Assembly (NCBI RefSeq): GCF_036021035.1
Contig: NZ_CP107930.1
Location: 186,001-250,000 of the forward strand
From: Kineococcus sp. NBC_00420
GTDB lineage: Bacteria; Actinomycetota; Actinomycetes; Actinomycetales; Kineococcaceae
Direction of reading: 5' to 3'
Length of the DNA: 64,000 nucleotides
Every line of letters starts with the position of its first letter. Positions within the stretch are counted from its first letter, which is position 1. The notes beneath the pieces are model-generated. The model was not told the DNA's origin, ran no database searches, and saw only the letters and a list, made by a program, of their open reading frames with translations. Positions 33,657 to 44,760 of the stretch are shown here, piece after piece. Made by a program: the position numbers and the translations under genes.

Positions 33657-33720
33657 TGGTCATCCCGCGGTGCGCGCGGTCGCCGGTAGCTGGCGACCGC
33701 GCTCTTGCCGATTTGCGGGA
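33657..33720 (+). repeat. dispersed repeat copy 28 with perfect inner hairpin
   Basis: TGGTCATCCCGC core followed by GTGCGC and the inverted repeat GGTCGCCGGTAGCTGGCGACC (7-bp perfect stem, 7-base loop) at about 33679-33699. Confidence 0.85.
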
Positions 33721-33749
33721 AGTCGCGACGTTGCCGTGAAGATGCATCC

Positions 33750-35177
33750 ATGACCCACGACGAGCTGCACCAACGACTCCAGAGCGACCTGCACCGGCTG
33801 ACCACCGAGATGCACGTCCCCGGCGTCTCCGTCGCTCTCGCCTGCGGACCCCACGTGGTCGAGGCGACGTCGGGAGTGGTCAACACCCGCACCGGCGTCG
33901 TAGTCACCCCCGACGCCCTGTTCCAGATCCAGTCCATCACCAAGATCTTCACCGCCACCCTGGTGATGCAACTCATCGACGAGGGCCTGGTGGAGCTCGA
34001 CGCGCCCGTGCAGACCTACCTGCCCCAGTTCCACACCGCCGACGCGCAGGCCAGCGCAAGGATCACCGTCCGACACCTGCTGACCCACACCGCAGGCTTC
34101 GAGGGCGACCTGTGGCAACCCACCACGGCCGGCCCTGACGCGCTGGAGCGCTTCGTCGCCGACCTGGTCAGCAAAGCCCGTCAGTACAGCGCACCTGGAC
34201 GGTACTTCTCCTACTGCAACGCCGGGTTCGGCACCCTGGGACGCCTCGTCGAGGTCCTGCGCGGTGCCCCCTACGAACAGGCCCTGCGGCACCACCTCAG
34301 CGACCCCCTCGGCATCGAAGAACTCGCCTTCAGCGCCGAGCAGGCCCTGGCCTTCAACACCGCCATCGGACATGTGCGGCCCACCCCCTCCACCCCGCTG
34401 CGTCCCACCCGGCAATGGTCGCTCACACCCCCCTCGAACCCGGCCGCGGGCAACCAGCTCGCTATGTCCGCCCGCGGGCTGCTCAGCCTGGGGCGCCTCT
34501 TCCTGACCCGCGGAGCGGCCCGCGGATCGGCCCGTGGATCGGCCCCCGACGGCGCCCGACTCCTTTCCTCCGAGGCGGCCACCCTCATGCTCCAACCCCA
34601 GCTGCAGCACCGCCCGGCCGTCCCAACACCTTCCTTCCAAGGACTGGGCTGGCGCCTGCCCCGCCCCGGGCTCGCTGAGCACGGCGGCGGTATGCCCGGG
34701 GTAGCGGCCCTGCTCGCCATCGCCCCCGACCAGGACCTGGCCGCGGTCGTGCTCACCAACTCCGACGACGGCGCACGACTGGCCCGCCGGCTGCTGGACC
34801 CGCTCTTCGCCGACCTCGCCCACGTAGCACCCGCCTCGCCCCTCCGCACTCCCGAAGCCGGCATCCGCGTCCTGGACACCGAGCCGTTCCTCGGGCGCTA
34901 CTCCACGCGGCAGTCCTGCTTCGAGGTCACGGACGACGTCGAGGGCCGGCTCTGGATGACCAGCCACCCTTGCCACGAGGCCGCGGCGATGAGCGACGCG
35001 GCTGGGTTCACCCCCTCAGTCGAGCGCAACGAGATCCGTCGCCTGGCCCAGGACACCTTCGCCGTGATCGACGACCGGGGTCAGGCCACCCGCACCATCA
35101 CCTTCCTCGACGCAGATTCCGACGGTGGCTTCCACCTCCTGGCCACTGAACGAGCGGCCCTCAGGGTCGACCGGTAA
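33750..35177 (+). CDS. serine hydrolase of the class C beta-lactamase / esterase family
   Basis: 475 residues from ATG 33750. The catalytic SxxK is SITK (in QIQSITKIFTATLVMQLIDEG), the YxN motif is YCN (in GRYFSYCNAGFGTLG), and an HGG-type third motif is EHGGGMPG. HLLTHTAGF is the usual conserved stretch. A C-terminal lipocalin-like extension of about 110 residues follows (FLGRYSTRQSCFEVTDD). No signal peptide is evident, which favours an intracellular esterase or D-aminopeptidase-like role over a secreted beta-lactamase. It is the only gene in its unit. Confidence 0.85.
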   Translation: MTHDELHQRLQSDLHRLTTEMHVPGVSVALACGPHVVEATSGVVNTRTGVVVTPDALFQIQSITKIFTATLVMQLIDEGLVELDAPVQTYLPQFHTADAQASARITVRHLLTHTAGFEGDLWQPTTAGPDALERFVADLVSKARQYSAPGRYFSYCNAGFGTLGRLVEVLRGAPYEQALRHHLSDPLGIEELAFSAEQALAFNTAIGHVRPTPSTPLRPTRQWSLTPPSNPAAGNQLAMSARGLLSLGRLFLTRGAARGSARGSAPDGARLLSSEAATLMLQPQLQHRPAVPTPSFQGLGWRLPRPGLAEHGGGMPGVAALLAIAPDQDLAAVVLTNSDDGARLARRLLDPLFADLAHVAPASPLRTPEAGIRVLDTEPFLGRYSTRQSCFEVTDDVEGRLWMTSHPCHEAAAMSDAAGFTPSVERNEIRRLAQDTFAVIDDRGQATRTITFLDADSDGGFHLLATERAALRVDR

Positions 35178-35224
35178 CTCCCCACCGCCGTGGCTGCCGT
35201 GACGACCACACGGCAGCGATGTCA

Positions 35225-35236
35225 CGGTCATCTCGC
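35225..35236 (+). repeat. dispersed repeat core, copy 29
   Basis: CGGTCATCTCGC (one mismatch) followed by GTTCCGG, only about 30 bp before the first possible start of the MFS gene. Confidence 0.72.
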
Positions 35237-35255
35237 GTTCCGGTGAACCCGCGAC

Positions 35256-36670
35256 GTGGTGTCGGTAGCGCTGGATACGGTGCGCCGAATGCGGTGGATA
35301 CCGGTCGTGGTCCTGTGCCTGGTGCAGTTCGTCGACGTCCTAGGGGTGACCAGCGCCCTGACCGCCCTACCGGTCATCACCACTGCCCTGGGCGGGACAC
35401 CGGCAGCGACGACAGTGACCGCCACCGCCTACGCGTGCGCGTTCGGGGGCCTGCTCATCGCCGGCGCCCGCCTCGGGGACCGCTACGGCCACCACCGCAT
35501 CCTGCAGGGCGCCGTCCTCGCCTTCGCCGCCGCGTCCTTGGCCGGGTCCTTGGCCCCCAACCTGTGGCTGGTCGCCGCCGCCCGCGCCGGGCAGGGGGCG
35601 GCGGCCGCGGTGTGTGTCCCAGCGGCCCTGCACCTGCTCATCACCACCAGCCGGGCCGGTGGGTTCACGGACAGCGCTTTGGCGGCGTGGAGTGCGTGCG
35701 GGGCTGCGGCCGGGGCCAGCGGTTACCTCGTCGGTGGGCTGCTGACCCAGGCTGCTGGGTGGCGATCAGTGTTCTGGATCAACGTGCCCATCGCTGTAGC
35801 TCTACTAGTGGCTGTGCGGTTCCAGGTCCACCCTGCTCCCACCACGACGTCCCCCGCTCCTTCGGACTCAACGACCAGAGCAGGTGCACGCCCGCGGATC
35901 AACGCGACCGGCGCGGTCCTGCTGCTGGTCGCGGTCAGCGCCATCGTGGGCGCCGCTTCCCTGCTGGAACAGGCCAGCACCCGCCGTGGCGCCCTGCTGC
36001 TCCTCGGTGCCGGTGTGCTGGTCGCGGGGGTCTTCATGGAGCAGCAGCAGCGCAGTACCGAGCCCCTGGTCCCAGCGCCGACGCTGCGGCTGCCGAGCCT
36101 GCGGATCGGGTCGCTGGTCTCGGGGGTGAACACCGCCACCACCAGCGCGGTGGGGGTGCTGGCCACGTTCCTGCTCCAGCAGCACCTGGGCGCCAGCGCT
36201 CTGGTGGCGGGGTTGCTGCTGGTGCCCTTCAGCCTGGCCGTGGTGGCCGGATCAGCTTCGACGAAGACCCTGGCACGGTCGCTGAGCGTGCAGCGGCGGG
36301 CCCTGGCCGGACTCGCAGGCATCGGCGTCGGGTGTGTGGTCCTGGCGGTGACTGCGGGCACCTGGTGGGGTGTGGTGGCCGGGGTCAGCATCACCGGGGT
36401 GGGTCTGGGGGTGGCTTCGTGGCGGCAACCTCCATCGGCACCGACGTCCCGCCCGAGCTGGTCGGAACCGCGGCGGGGGTGGTGAACACCGCCGCGCAGT
36501 TGGGTACCGCGGTGGGGGTCGCGGGGCTGGTGGGACTCTCCTTGGCGGTCACGGGGGCGACGGGGAACGCGGTGGCGGGGACGGCGTGGGCGTGGGTGGG
36601 CGCGGCGGTGCTGGCGTTGGGAACCGTCGTCTACCTGGCGTCTGCTCGAGGTGGTCGAGTGAAGCCGTGA
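35256..36670 (+). pseudogene. MFS drug-exporter gene (DHA2/EmrB-like), frameshifted near the 3' end
   Basis: From GTG 35256 (or ATG 35289, MRWIPVVVLC) the frame encodes about 390 residues of a 14-helix-type exporter: ALPVITTALGGTPAATTVTA, GARLGDRYGHHRILQGAVL (motif A), and GWRSVFWINVPIAVALL (motif C region). Near 36415 the reading switches frame; the other frame continues FVAATSIGTDVPPELVGTAA and GVVNTAAQLGTAVGVAGLVG to 36670. One missing base restores the whole. If real, the last two or three helices are lost. Confidence 0.75.
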
Positions 36671-36698
36671 CGATCCCCGCACCGCCAGGACGACTTCA

Positions 36699-36710
36699 CG
36701 GTCATCCCGC
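36699..36710 (+). repeat. dispersed repeat core, copy 30
   Basis: Exact core preceded by GACTTCA; separates the exporter from the DUF4193 gene. Confidence 0.8.
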
Positions 36711-36742
36711 CGTCCAAGCGGTGCGTGTCCGTTGAGCTGTGC

Positions 36743-37048
36743 TCAGGCTGCACAGTCACCGCAGATCAGCGGGCCGCTGCTGGTGGCGTGCAGCTGACTG
36801 CGGTGCACGACCAGGAAACAGCTGGTGCAGGTGAACTCATCCAGCTGAGCCGGCAGCACCCGCACCATCAGCTCTTCCCCGGACAGGTCCGCGCCGGGCA
36901 ACTCAAACGACTCCGCCGTTTCGTTCTCGTCCTCGTCGACGCGCGAGGATCCGGTGGAGGTCGCGCGGTGCTGCTGCAGCTCCTCCAAGGACTCGTTGCC
37001 CTCCTCGTCGTCGTTGTTCTTGCGGGGTGCGTCGTAGTCGGTCGCCAT
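36743..37048 (-). CDS. DUF4193-family protein
   Basis: 101 residues, near the usual length of this actinobacterial family. MATDYDAPRKNNDDEEGNES at the start, SLEELQQHRA, FELPGADLSGEELMVRVLP in the middle and FTCTSCFLVVHRSQL...ICGDCA at the end match DUF4193, with two CxxC pairs forming a probable zinc ribbon. The family is near-universal in actinobacteria and of unknown function; a copy among accessory units is unusual. Confidence 0.88.
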   Translation of the reverse strand: MATDYDAPRKNNDDEEGNESLEELQQHRATSTGSSRVDEDENETAESFELPGADLSGEELMVRVLPAQLDEFTCTSCFLVVHRSQLHATSSGPLICGDCAA

Positions 37049-37476
37049 CTCGGTACCTCTTCCGTGCTCTGACCATCGTTTGCTCTGTCCGTGTTCGGTG
37101 CCCGCGCATCATGGCGCCTGCGGGGCCAGGGCACTCGACTTGAACGCGTTGAACGCCGCGCAGCGGCGATCCCCCTGTCTAAGGGGACCGCCGGGGTGGG
37201 CTGAGGCCAGCCTGGGCGCTGACCGCTCAACCGCTCCTCACTCCCACCACGCAAAGCAGGGAAGCGATGTAACAGAAGTGACGGCTGAGGCGATAGGCGG
37301 TCGAGACGCTGCTTCCACCGCAACCGGGGGGATGCCGGAGATGGCGACTCGACCCGCTGTCTGGCCCTGTTTGTCGTGGGCCAGTGCAGTGATCATCTCG
37401 TGCAGGTCAGCGGATTGGCCCCGTTCGGGGATGCATCCGACCCGCCCGAGCTGGTTGCCTCGATGCATCGGGGGTT

Positions 37477-37510
37477 GATGGCCGGGCGCGGGGGGATGCG
37501 CCCGGCCATC
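37477..37510. terminator. 13-bp GC-rich hairpin, terminator-like
   Basis: GATGGCCGGGCGC pairs perfectly with GCGCCCGGCCATC. The first block's version has a changed base at the loop side but keeps 12 pairs. Confidence 0.45.
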
Positions 37511-37691
37511 GGCATCTGCATCTGCATCTGCACCGTCCTCATCTGCACCGTCCTCATCTGCAGCGCCGTCTTCCCCACGTCCCACGCTTCATCCGAAGCT
37601 TGCGCCAGCGACTTCAGCGACTTCAGCATGCCCAAGGCCTCGGGGTGAGATCGACTAGCTACTACTTGCGCTGTCCCCCCGGAGCGGGTGA

Positions 37692-37727
37692 GGGCTGGTC
37701 GTGTCCCCCATAGCGCACAACCAGCCC
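37692..37727. terminator. hairpin, terminator-like
   Basis: GGGCTGGTCGTG against CACAACCAGCCC: the stem of 29562-29598 with one G-C changed to G-T/U-type pairing. Confidence 0.4.
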
Positions 37728-37779
37728 CCGGCCGCACTTCACGCAGCGGCCAACGATGGTCAGCGCGCACGTCAACGCA

Positions 37780-37791
37780 CGGTCATCCCGC
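37780..37791 (+). repeat. dispersed repeat core, copy 31 (last of the array)
   Basis: Exact core, followed by TGACCAGGACGAGG. No further copy occurs for about 19 kb. The stretch 37792-38305 has no supported gene. Confidence 0.75.
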
Positions 37792-38305
37792 TGACCAGGA
37801 CGAGGTCAAGCGTTCAGTCTTATCGAGAAGCACGAGCGCTCGGTCAGGGCAAGGACCGCGGTGTCGCACTCCTGGTGCCGTATCGCTGGATCGCTCGGGC
37901 CTCAACCGCTCGGAAGACACCCCTGCTCACGAGCAGCCTGGCGAGAGGGAGACATTGAAAACGCGTGGTGAGGGTTTACAACGTAGGCTCAGTTGTACCG
38001 AGGGCTTGTCGAGCGCTGGTTTCGCACCGGGCGCCGTTCGCGGTGGACGTCTCACCGAGGCGCACTGAGGTAGCTGCCCCCTTTGACGACACTCACCAAC
38101 GGCTGACGTCCATCCCCAGGTCATACCGGCTCACCAACAGCTCAATCTTGCGGTGACCACCACAGCCCGCCGACAACGCCGCTGAAGATGATGCCGTTGG
38201 GCGCATCACTGGGGATGACTTCACCAGCCGCGGATGACGCCAGTGGGTAGCTCACGCCACCCGCCGCGTCAGGAGGGTCTCAGGGCAGCTGCAAAGGAGA
38301 TCTGC

Positions 38306-40405
<2,100 letters not shown>

Positions 40406-40489
40406 GCACCGCCGCAAGGGTCAGGCGCCGCAAGGGTTAGGCGCGCGAGAACACCTGCACCACGTCAGCTGCGGCCTGCGCTGCCTTCC

Positions 40490-40843
40490 TCATGGGTGAC
40501 CATCCACAACGGAAGGTCCGCTCGGTGAGCGTTGCTGCGATCCTGGGGTGTTGAGATGTTCCTCAAGTTTGGTGGTATGAGCTTCAAGTCGTGCGCCGAG
40601 TTCTTTGCTGAGCGGGTCCAGCTGATCGCAGGAGATCGCCGCGATGCGCGCGACGTCGCTTAGCCAAGTGGTGACGACCGCCCGATCCTCGGCAGCAGCT
40701 TCGGCATGTCCATCCTCGGCGTGTTCATCCCCGGTCGGTGTGGCCGCGACCCGTTCGATCCGAAGCGCTGCCGCCTCCACTACAGCAGCCCTTTCACGCA
40801 CCGCCGCGATCACCATCTGCAAACTGTCCGGCACCTCAGTCAT
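40490..40843 (-). CDS. hypothetical helical protein
   Basis: 117 residues from ATG 40843, preceded by GAGGAAGAAG. MTEVPDSLQMVIAAVRERAAVVE, then an acidic linker (DEHAEDGHAEAAAEDR) and a second helical part (LSDVARIAAISCDQLDPLSKEL, LEAHTTKLEEHL). No family recognised. It is convergent with the c-di-GMP gene. Confidence 0.5.
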   Translation of the reverse strand: MTEVPDSLQMVIAAVRERAAVVEAAALRIERVAATPTGDEHAEDGHAEAAAEDRAVVTTWLSDVARIAAISCDQLDPLSKELGARLEAHTTKLEEHLNTPGSQQRSPSGPSVVDGHP

Positions 40844-40933
40844 CGTCGTCTTCTTCCTCACAGGGTGGGGCTACTGGCAGCGTTGCCGCTCCTGACAGCA
40901 GCTCTTAACAGGGACCTTCGCCATAGGTGCCCC

Positions 40934-42520
40934 TCACAGGGTGAAACGACTGACCAGCGTCTGCAGCTGCGCCGCACTGCGCGACACATCCGCGGCCGTG
41001 GTTGCGGTGTGCGACGCCGACGTCGTGGTCTCTACCGCCGCCGCCGCGATCCCCGAGATGTTCGCCGAAATCTCCTGACTTCCCGTCGAGACCTCGGTGA
41101 CGTTGCGGACCATCTCCGCCGTCGTCGCCGACTGCTCCTCCACCGCCGCCGCGATCGTCGCCTGCAACCCATCGATCCGCGAGATCACCTCCGCGATCTC
41201 CGCGATCACCGACGTCGCCGCGGACGCATCCGCCTGGGTGGCGTTCACCTTCGCCACGATCACCTCCGTGGCCCGCGCGGTCTGCTGCGCCAGTTCCTTC
41301 ACCTCACCCGCCACCACCGCGAAGCCCTTACCCATCTCCCCCGCCCGGGCCGCCTCGATCGTGGCGTTCAACGCGAGCAGGTTCGTCTGCTCCGCGATCG
41401 TCGTGATCAGCTTCACCACATCACCGATCTCACGACTCGACGCGCCGAGACGCTCGATCGTGGTCCCGGCGTCGCCGGCAGCGGCCACCGCGGTCGCCGC
41501 GGTCGAGGAGGCCTCCGCGGTGGAGGTGGCGATCTCGTTGATCGCCGCCGTCATCTCCTCCCCCGCCGCGGCGACGGTGCCGATGTTCGCGCTGATCTGC
41601 TCCGTGGCGGCGGAGACGACCTGCGACTGCGCCGCGGACTCCTCCGCACCCGAGGAGAGCTGGGTGGCGACCGCGGTCAACTCCTCACTCGAGGCGGCCA
41701 GCGTGGTGGCGTTGTCGGTGACCTCCCGCATCACCGCGGCCAGGCTGTCCATGGAGGCGTTGGTCGCGGCGGCCAAGCGCCCGACCTCGTCCTTGCCGAC
41801 GTGGTCGATGCGCTGGTCCAGCCGGCCCTGGGCCAGGCCCTCGACCACGGTGACGGTCTTCGCCAGCGGGCGGGCAATCGACCGGGCGATGAATGTCGAG
41901 ATCAAGATCGCCAGTAGCAGCGCCGTCCCGGCGCACCCGGCGAGGACAGCAACGGCCTGGTGGTAGGCGGTCCGGGCGTCGGCGGCAATGGTCGTCGCGG
42001 CCTGGGTCTCCACCGAAGTGAGCTTGCTGATGGCCTCCTGCACCGTCGTCGCAGCCGGGACCGCGGTGGCGGTGCGCTGAGCAACGAACCCGTCCAGGTC
42101 GTTGGCCTGGGCTAGGGGGATCAGTGTCTGCACAGCGGTGCGGTAGGTGGCCAGCGCGGTGGTGTAGGCGTCTTGTTGGGCGGTGGTGCTGTCGGGGCTG
42201 GTGCTCAGGTACGCCGTCCACGCCGCATCCAAGGCCGTCTGGTCGGTGCTGAGCTGGTTCAACGCCGCGGTGGTACCGGCCGTATCCGGTGCCAGTCCGG
42301 CGTTGGCGATGTCGAGGCGGACCACGCCGAATGCGGTCTGGACCTTGTCGCTGGTGTCCACCGACCCAATTCCGGAAGTGGCCAGGTTGTCCAGGTTCGC
42401 CTGCGCCTGTCCCAGCCGGATGATGCCCAGGACGCTGATGACGACCAGCAGCAGCGAGACGATGCCGAAGCCGGCGAACAACTTCGAGGAGACCCGCAAG
42501 TCCCGCACTCGAGAGAACAT
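40934..42520 (-). CDS. methyl-accepting chemotaxis protein
   Basis: 528 residues from ATG 42520 ([14 protein letters not shown]). TM1 is at about 14-35 ([20 protein letters not shown]). A four-helix-bundle sensor follows, about 40-185. TM2 is at about 188-210 ([20 protein letters not shown]), then HAMP ([20 protein letters not shown]) and the signalling hairpin with the conserved tip [20 protein letters not shown] and [17 protein letters not shown]. It transmits a periplasmic or membrane signal to CheA/CheW-type partners, none of which are in the window. Confidence 0.92.
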   Translation of the reverse strand: MFSRVRDLRVSSKLFAGFGIVSLLLVVISVLGIIRLGQAQANLDNLATSGIGSVDTSDKVQTAFGVVRLDIANAGLAPDTAGTTAALNQLSTDQTALDAAWTAYLSTSPDSTTAQQDAYTTALATYRTAVQTLIPLAQANDLDGFVAQRTATAVPAATTVQEAISKLTSVETQAATTIAADARTAYHQAVAVLAGCAGTALLLAILISTFIARSIARPLAKTVTVVEGLAQGRLDQRIDHVGKDEVGRLAAATNASMDSLAAVMREVTDNATTLAASSEELTAVATQLSSGAEESAAQSQVVSAATEQISANIGTVAAAGEEMTAAINEIATSTAEASSTAATAVAAAGDAGTTIERLGASSREIGDVVKLITTIAEQTNLLALNATIEAARAGEMGKGFAVVAGEVKELAQQTARATEVIVAKVNATQADASAATSVIAEIAEVISRIDGLQATIAAAVEEQSATTAEMVRNVTEVSTGSQEISANISGIAAAAVETTTSASHTATTAADVSRSAAQLQTLVSRFTL

Positions 42521-42868
42521 GACAACCGCCCCACCATCAGCAGCGCCCCGCGGGCACCAGACCCGTCGAGAATCGACGCGGGACCCGTCGGCCTTGAGTA
42601 GTTGCCGCGAAAATTTTCTAGAAGCCAGATTCCTCTCCACCCGCCGGTCGCTGCAGGCCGGTCACTACAGGCCGGTCGCCGCAGCCTGCGGGGTGCAAAA
42701 CCACAGACCTGGGGTCAGGTCGGGAGTCGCTGCCGCGTGAAGCTGTGAACAGCTGTGATGGTCCCCAGAGTCACCCGAGGTCGCTGAGTTGGCGATGGTG
42801 ACGACCCGATCGAAGGAGTGTCAATGCATCCACATGCGGATGCAACCGCACCTCGGAAGGTTTCCGTA

Positions 42869-43438
42869 ATGACCTCGATCTCCAACGCCACCAGCACCAG
42901 CTCGCTCTGGGCCGCCCAGCAGCAGACCCGTCCCACGCCGCCCAACGACGGCAAGGATGGTCCGCTGGCCTCGGTAAGCTCGCTGCTCGGTTCCAGCGTC
43001 GAAGACCTGCAGACCGAACTCGCCTCTGGCAAGAGCCTGAACGACATTGCCGATGAGAAGGGCGTCTCGCACGACGACCTCATCAAGGCCCTCAAGGCGG
43101 GCATGCCGGCCGACGCGCCGAGCGGGGTCGACCCGACGCAGATGCTCGAGCAGATGGCCGCGCAGACCGGCGGTCCGCAGCCTCCCGCCCCGCCCGCCGG
43201 TCAGGGCCTCGGCGCTTCGGTGACTTCCGAGAGCGGTGTCCTCACCGGGTCGGTGACCGAGCGCCAGCAGAACCTGCTGGACCAGCTCTCCGACCTGCTC
43301 GGCACCGACTCCGATGACCTGGTCGCCGAACTTCAGGGGGGCTCCAGCCTGCTGCAGATGCTGCAGGATAGGGGCATTACGAAGTCTTCCGCTGCCGAGA
43401 CCGTGGGGGAGGGTTTCCTCGTCGATGCCAAGGCCTGA
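42869..43438 (+). CDS. hypothetical protein with two related helical repeats
   Basis: 189 residues from ATG 42869, chosen because GGAAGG lies 8 bases upstream. Two segments of similar design, SVSSLLGSSVEDLQTELASG with KSLNDIADEKGVSHDDLI, and QLSDLLGTDSDDLVAELQGG with SSLLQMLQDRGIT, look like duplicated small helical modules similar to those that bind nucleic acid or peptides, separated by a Pro/Gly-rich linker. No family is recognised. A strong terminator follows. Confidence 0.65.
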   Translation: MTSISNATSTSSLWAAQQQTRPTPPNDGKDGPLASVSSLLGSSVEDLQTELASGKSLNDIADEKGVSHDDLIKALKAGMPADAPSGVDPTQMLEQMAAQTGGPQPPAPPAGQGLGASVTSESGVLTGSVTERQQNLLDQLSDLLGTDSDDLVAELQGGSSLLQMLQDRGITKSSAAETVGEGFLVDAKA

Positions 43439-43490
43439 CCGCTCGACCGCCTGACCGCCCAGCGCTGTTCAACGTCACCGACCGCAGAAA

Positions 43491-43530
43491 CGTGATCCTG
43501 CTGGAGCGTCCCAGCAGGATCACGCTTCTT
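43491..43530 (+). terminator. intrinsic terminator
   Basis: Perfect 14-bp stem CGTGATCCTGCTGG / CCAGCAGGATCACG with a 6-base loop, followed by CTTCTT, 52 bp after the preceding stop codon. Confidence 0.9.
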
Positions 43531-43622
43531 CATCCAGCGTGACACCAAAAGGCGGCGGCAAAGCCGCGGACAGCCGAGATCAGGTGGGAACGGCTGGTCC
43601 GGCCGCAGGATCGGGTGCTGGG

Positions 43623-43824
43623 CTTAAGAGCGACCGGCAATAGGCGGGGGCCGGCGGTCAGGTTGGGACGCTCCTCATGGCGAGGAGCCCACCGCGCGGC
43701 GGCACCGGCAAGGAGTCCACCGCGCGGTGGCACCGGCGAGGAGTCCACCGCGCGGTGGCACCGGCGAGGAGTCCACCGCCGTGCAGGCAGGTGGGCCCGC
43801 CGTCTACTACCGGTCGCTGTTAAA
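43623..43824. mobile_element. MITE-like element, copy B, with internal 28-bp repeats
   Basis: Ends CTTAAGAGCGACCGGCAATA and complement of CTTTAACAGCGACCGGTAGT. The interior differs from copies A and D: about 3.5 tandem units of 28 bp (AGGAGTCCACCGCGCGGTGG plus CACCGGCG) from about 43680 to 43781. It ends 31 bp before the start codon of the LuxR-type gene. Confidence 0.78.
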
Positions 43825-43854
43825 GCGCAGACCAGATGTGTCGATACCGCTGCC

Positions 43855-44301
43855 ATGACGCTCCAGCTGGTCCCCAGCCCCGCACCCGCCGATGCGTCTG
43901 CCCCCACCAGCGGCGAGCAGCCCACCCCATCCGTGGTGCACCACGGCTCCGAGCCCGCCTGGGCACCATGGGCGGCCTTGGCAAACCACGGCAAGATCAT
44001 CATCGAAGACGGCGACGGCAACCGCTACGTCGTGATCGCCGAAGCACGCCTGAACGCTCTCGAAGCTGCAGCTCTCTCAAGTGACGTCACCCCAACTCCC
44101 GCAGCGGTGCGGCTGACCGCACGAGAACAAGGAGTCCTACAGCTCATCGCCGACGGCCATCACGGTGCGAGCGCAGCCGCGCACCTGGGCCTGGCCGTCA
44201 ATACCGTCACTCAGCACCTGGTCGCCGTACGACGCAAGTACGCCGTGACCTCGACAGCAGCGGCGGTGGCCCTGGCTCGTGAGGGTGAAGTGGTCACCTG
44301 A
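43855..44301 (+). CDS. LuxR-type helix-turn-helix regulator
   Basis: 148 residues from ATG 43855. The C-terminal 60 residues are a GerE/LuxR-type HTH: LTAREQGVLQLIADGHHG, AAAHLGLAVNTVTQHLVAVR, RKYAVTSTAAAVALA. The N-terminal half (GKIIIEDGDGNRYVVIAEARL) is short and not a receiver domain. The MITE immediately upstream probably supplies or replaces part of its promoter. Confidence 0.8.
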   Translation: MTLQLVPSPAPADASAPTSGEQPTPSVVHHGSEPAWAPWAALANHGKIIIEDGDGNRYVVIAEARLNALEAAALSSDVTPTPAAVRLTAREQGVLQLIADGHHGASAAAHLGLAVNTVTQHLVAVRRKYAVTSTAAAVALAREGEVVT

Positions 44302-44375
44302 GCTCAAACCCACTCCCGTCGCAATGACCGCCAAACGGTCACGCAGGGGAGAGTCTCGGCGACTGCATTTGAGGC

Positions 44376-44512
44376 CTTGAGAGCGACCGGCAGTAGGCGG
44401 CGGGCCTACCTGCCGCTCTGCGGTGGACTACGCCGAGGACGCTGCCGAGGTGGGCTCCTCACCGCACGCAACGCCCCAGCGTCACCGTTGCCCTGCGTCT
44501 ATCGGTACCTAA
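44376..44512. mobile_element. MITE-like element, copy C (degenerate right end)
   Basis: Left end CTTGAGAGCGACCGGCAGTA; the interior matches copies A and D (GCTCTGCGGTGGACTAC, GGACGCTGCCGAGGTGGGCT, CGCCCCAGCGTCACCG). The right end (GTCTATCGGTACCTAA) has drifted. Confidence 0.75.
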
Positions 44513-44760
44513 TGAGAGCTACCGGGTCGGCCTTGGGGCAGACTCGGTGCCGGTAGCCGCCGGTGGGTGAGCACTCACGGAACCAGGACACCCTTCAGGG
44601 AAGTCCTATTGACAGACCGTGGCCCCGCCGGTGGTTGGGAGAGGTGATCGCTGATGGGATGTCGTGCCCGCCGCCTGGCGTGAGCACTTGATCATTAGGT
44701 TGCTGGGTCTCTCCCACGGGCTGCTCGAAGGAGACGCTGTCGAGGGCAGAGGAGAACGAC

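Larger units (their letters stand above)
37264..37729. repeat. duplicated non-coding block, copy 2 (uninterrupted)
   Basis: 37264-37510 resembles 27540-27787, and 37669-37729 resembles 29536-29600. The spacer has microrepeats of CATCTG and CACCGTCCTCATCTG and no supported gene. Confidence 0.7.

Noticed and set aside
33660-34976. 438-codon minus-strand frame antisense to the beta-lactamase-type gene
   Set aside because: Gly/Val-rich shadow without motifs; the plus strand has SxxK, YxN and family-typical order.
119-37791. Dispersed repeats as a CRISPR array
   Set aside because: Spacing is irregular (0.3-3 kb) and intervals hold genes; the only regular runs are 29-bp tandems with no spacers, and no cas genes are present.
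119-37791. Repeats as classical integron attC sites
   Set aside because: No GTTRRRY/RYYYAAC boxes could be aligned at conserved positions, and no IntI with its characteristic extra domain was found; kept as an analogy only.
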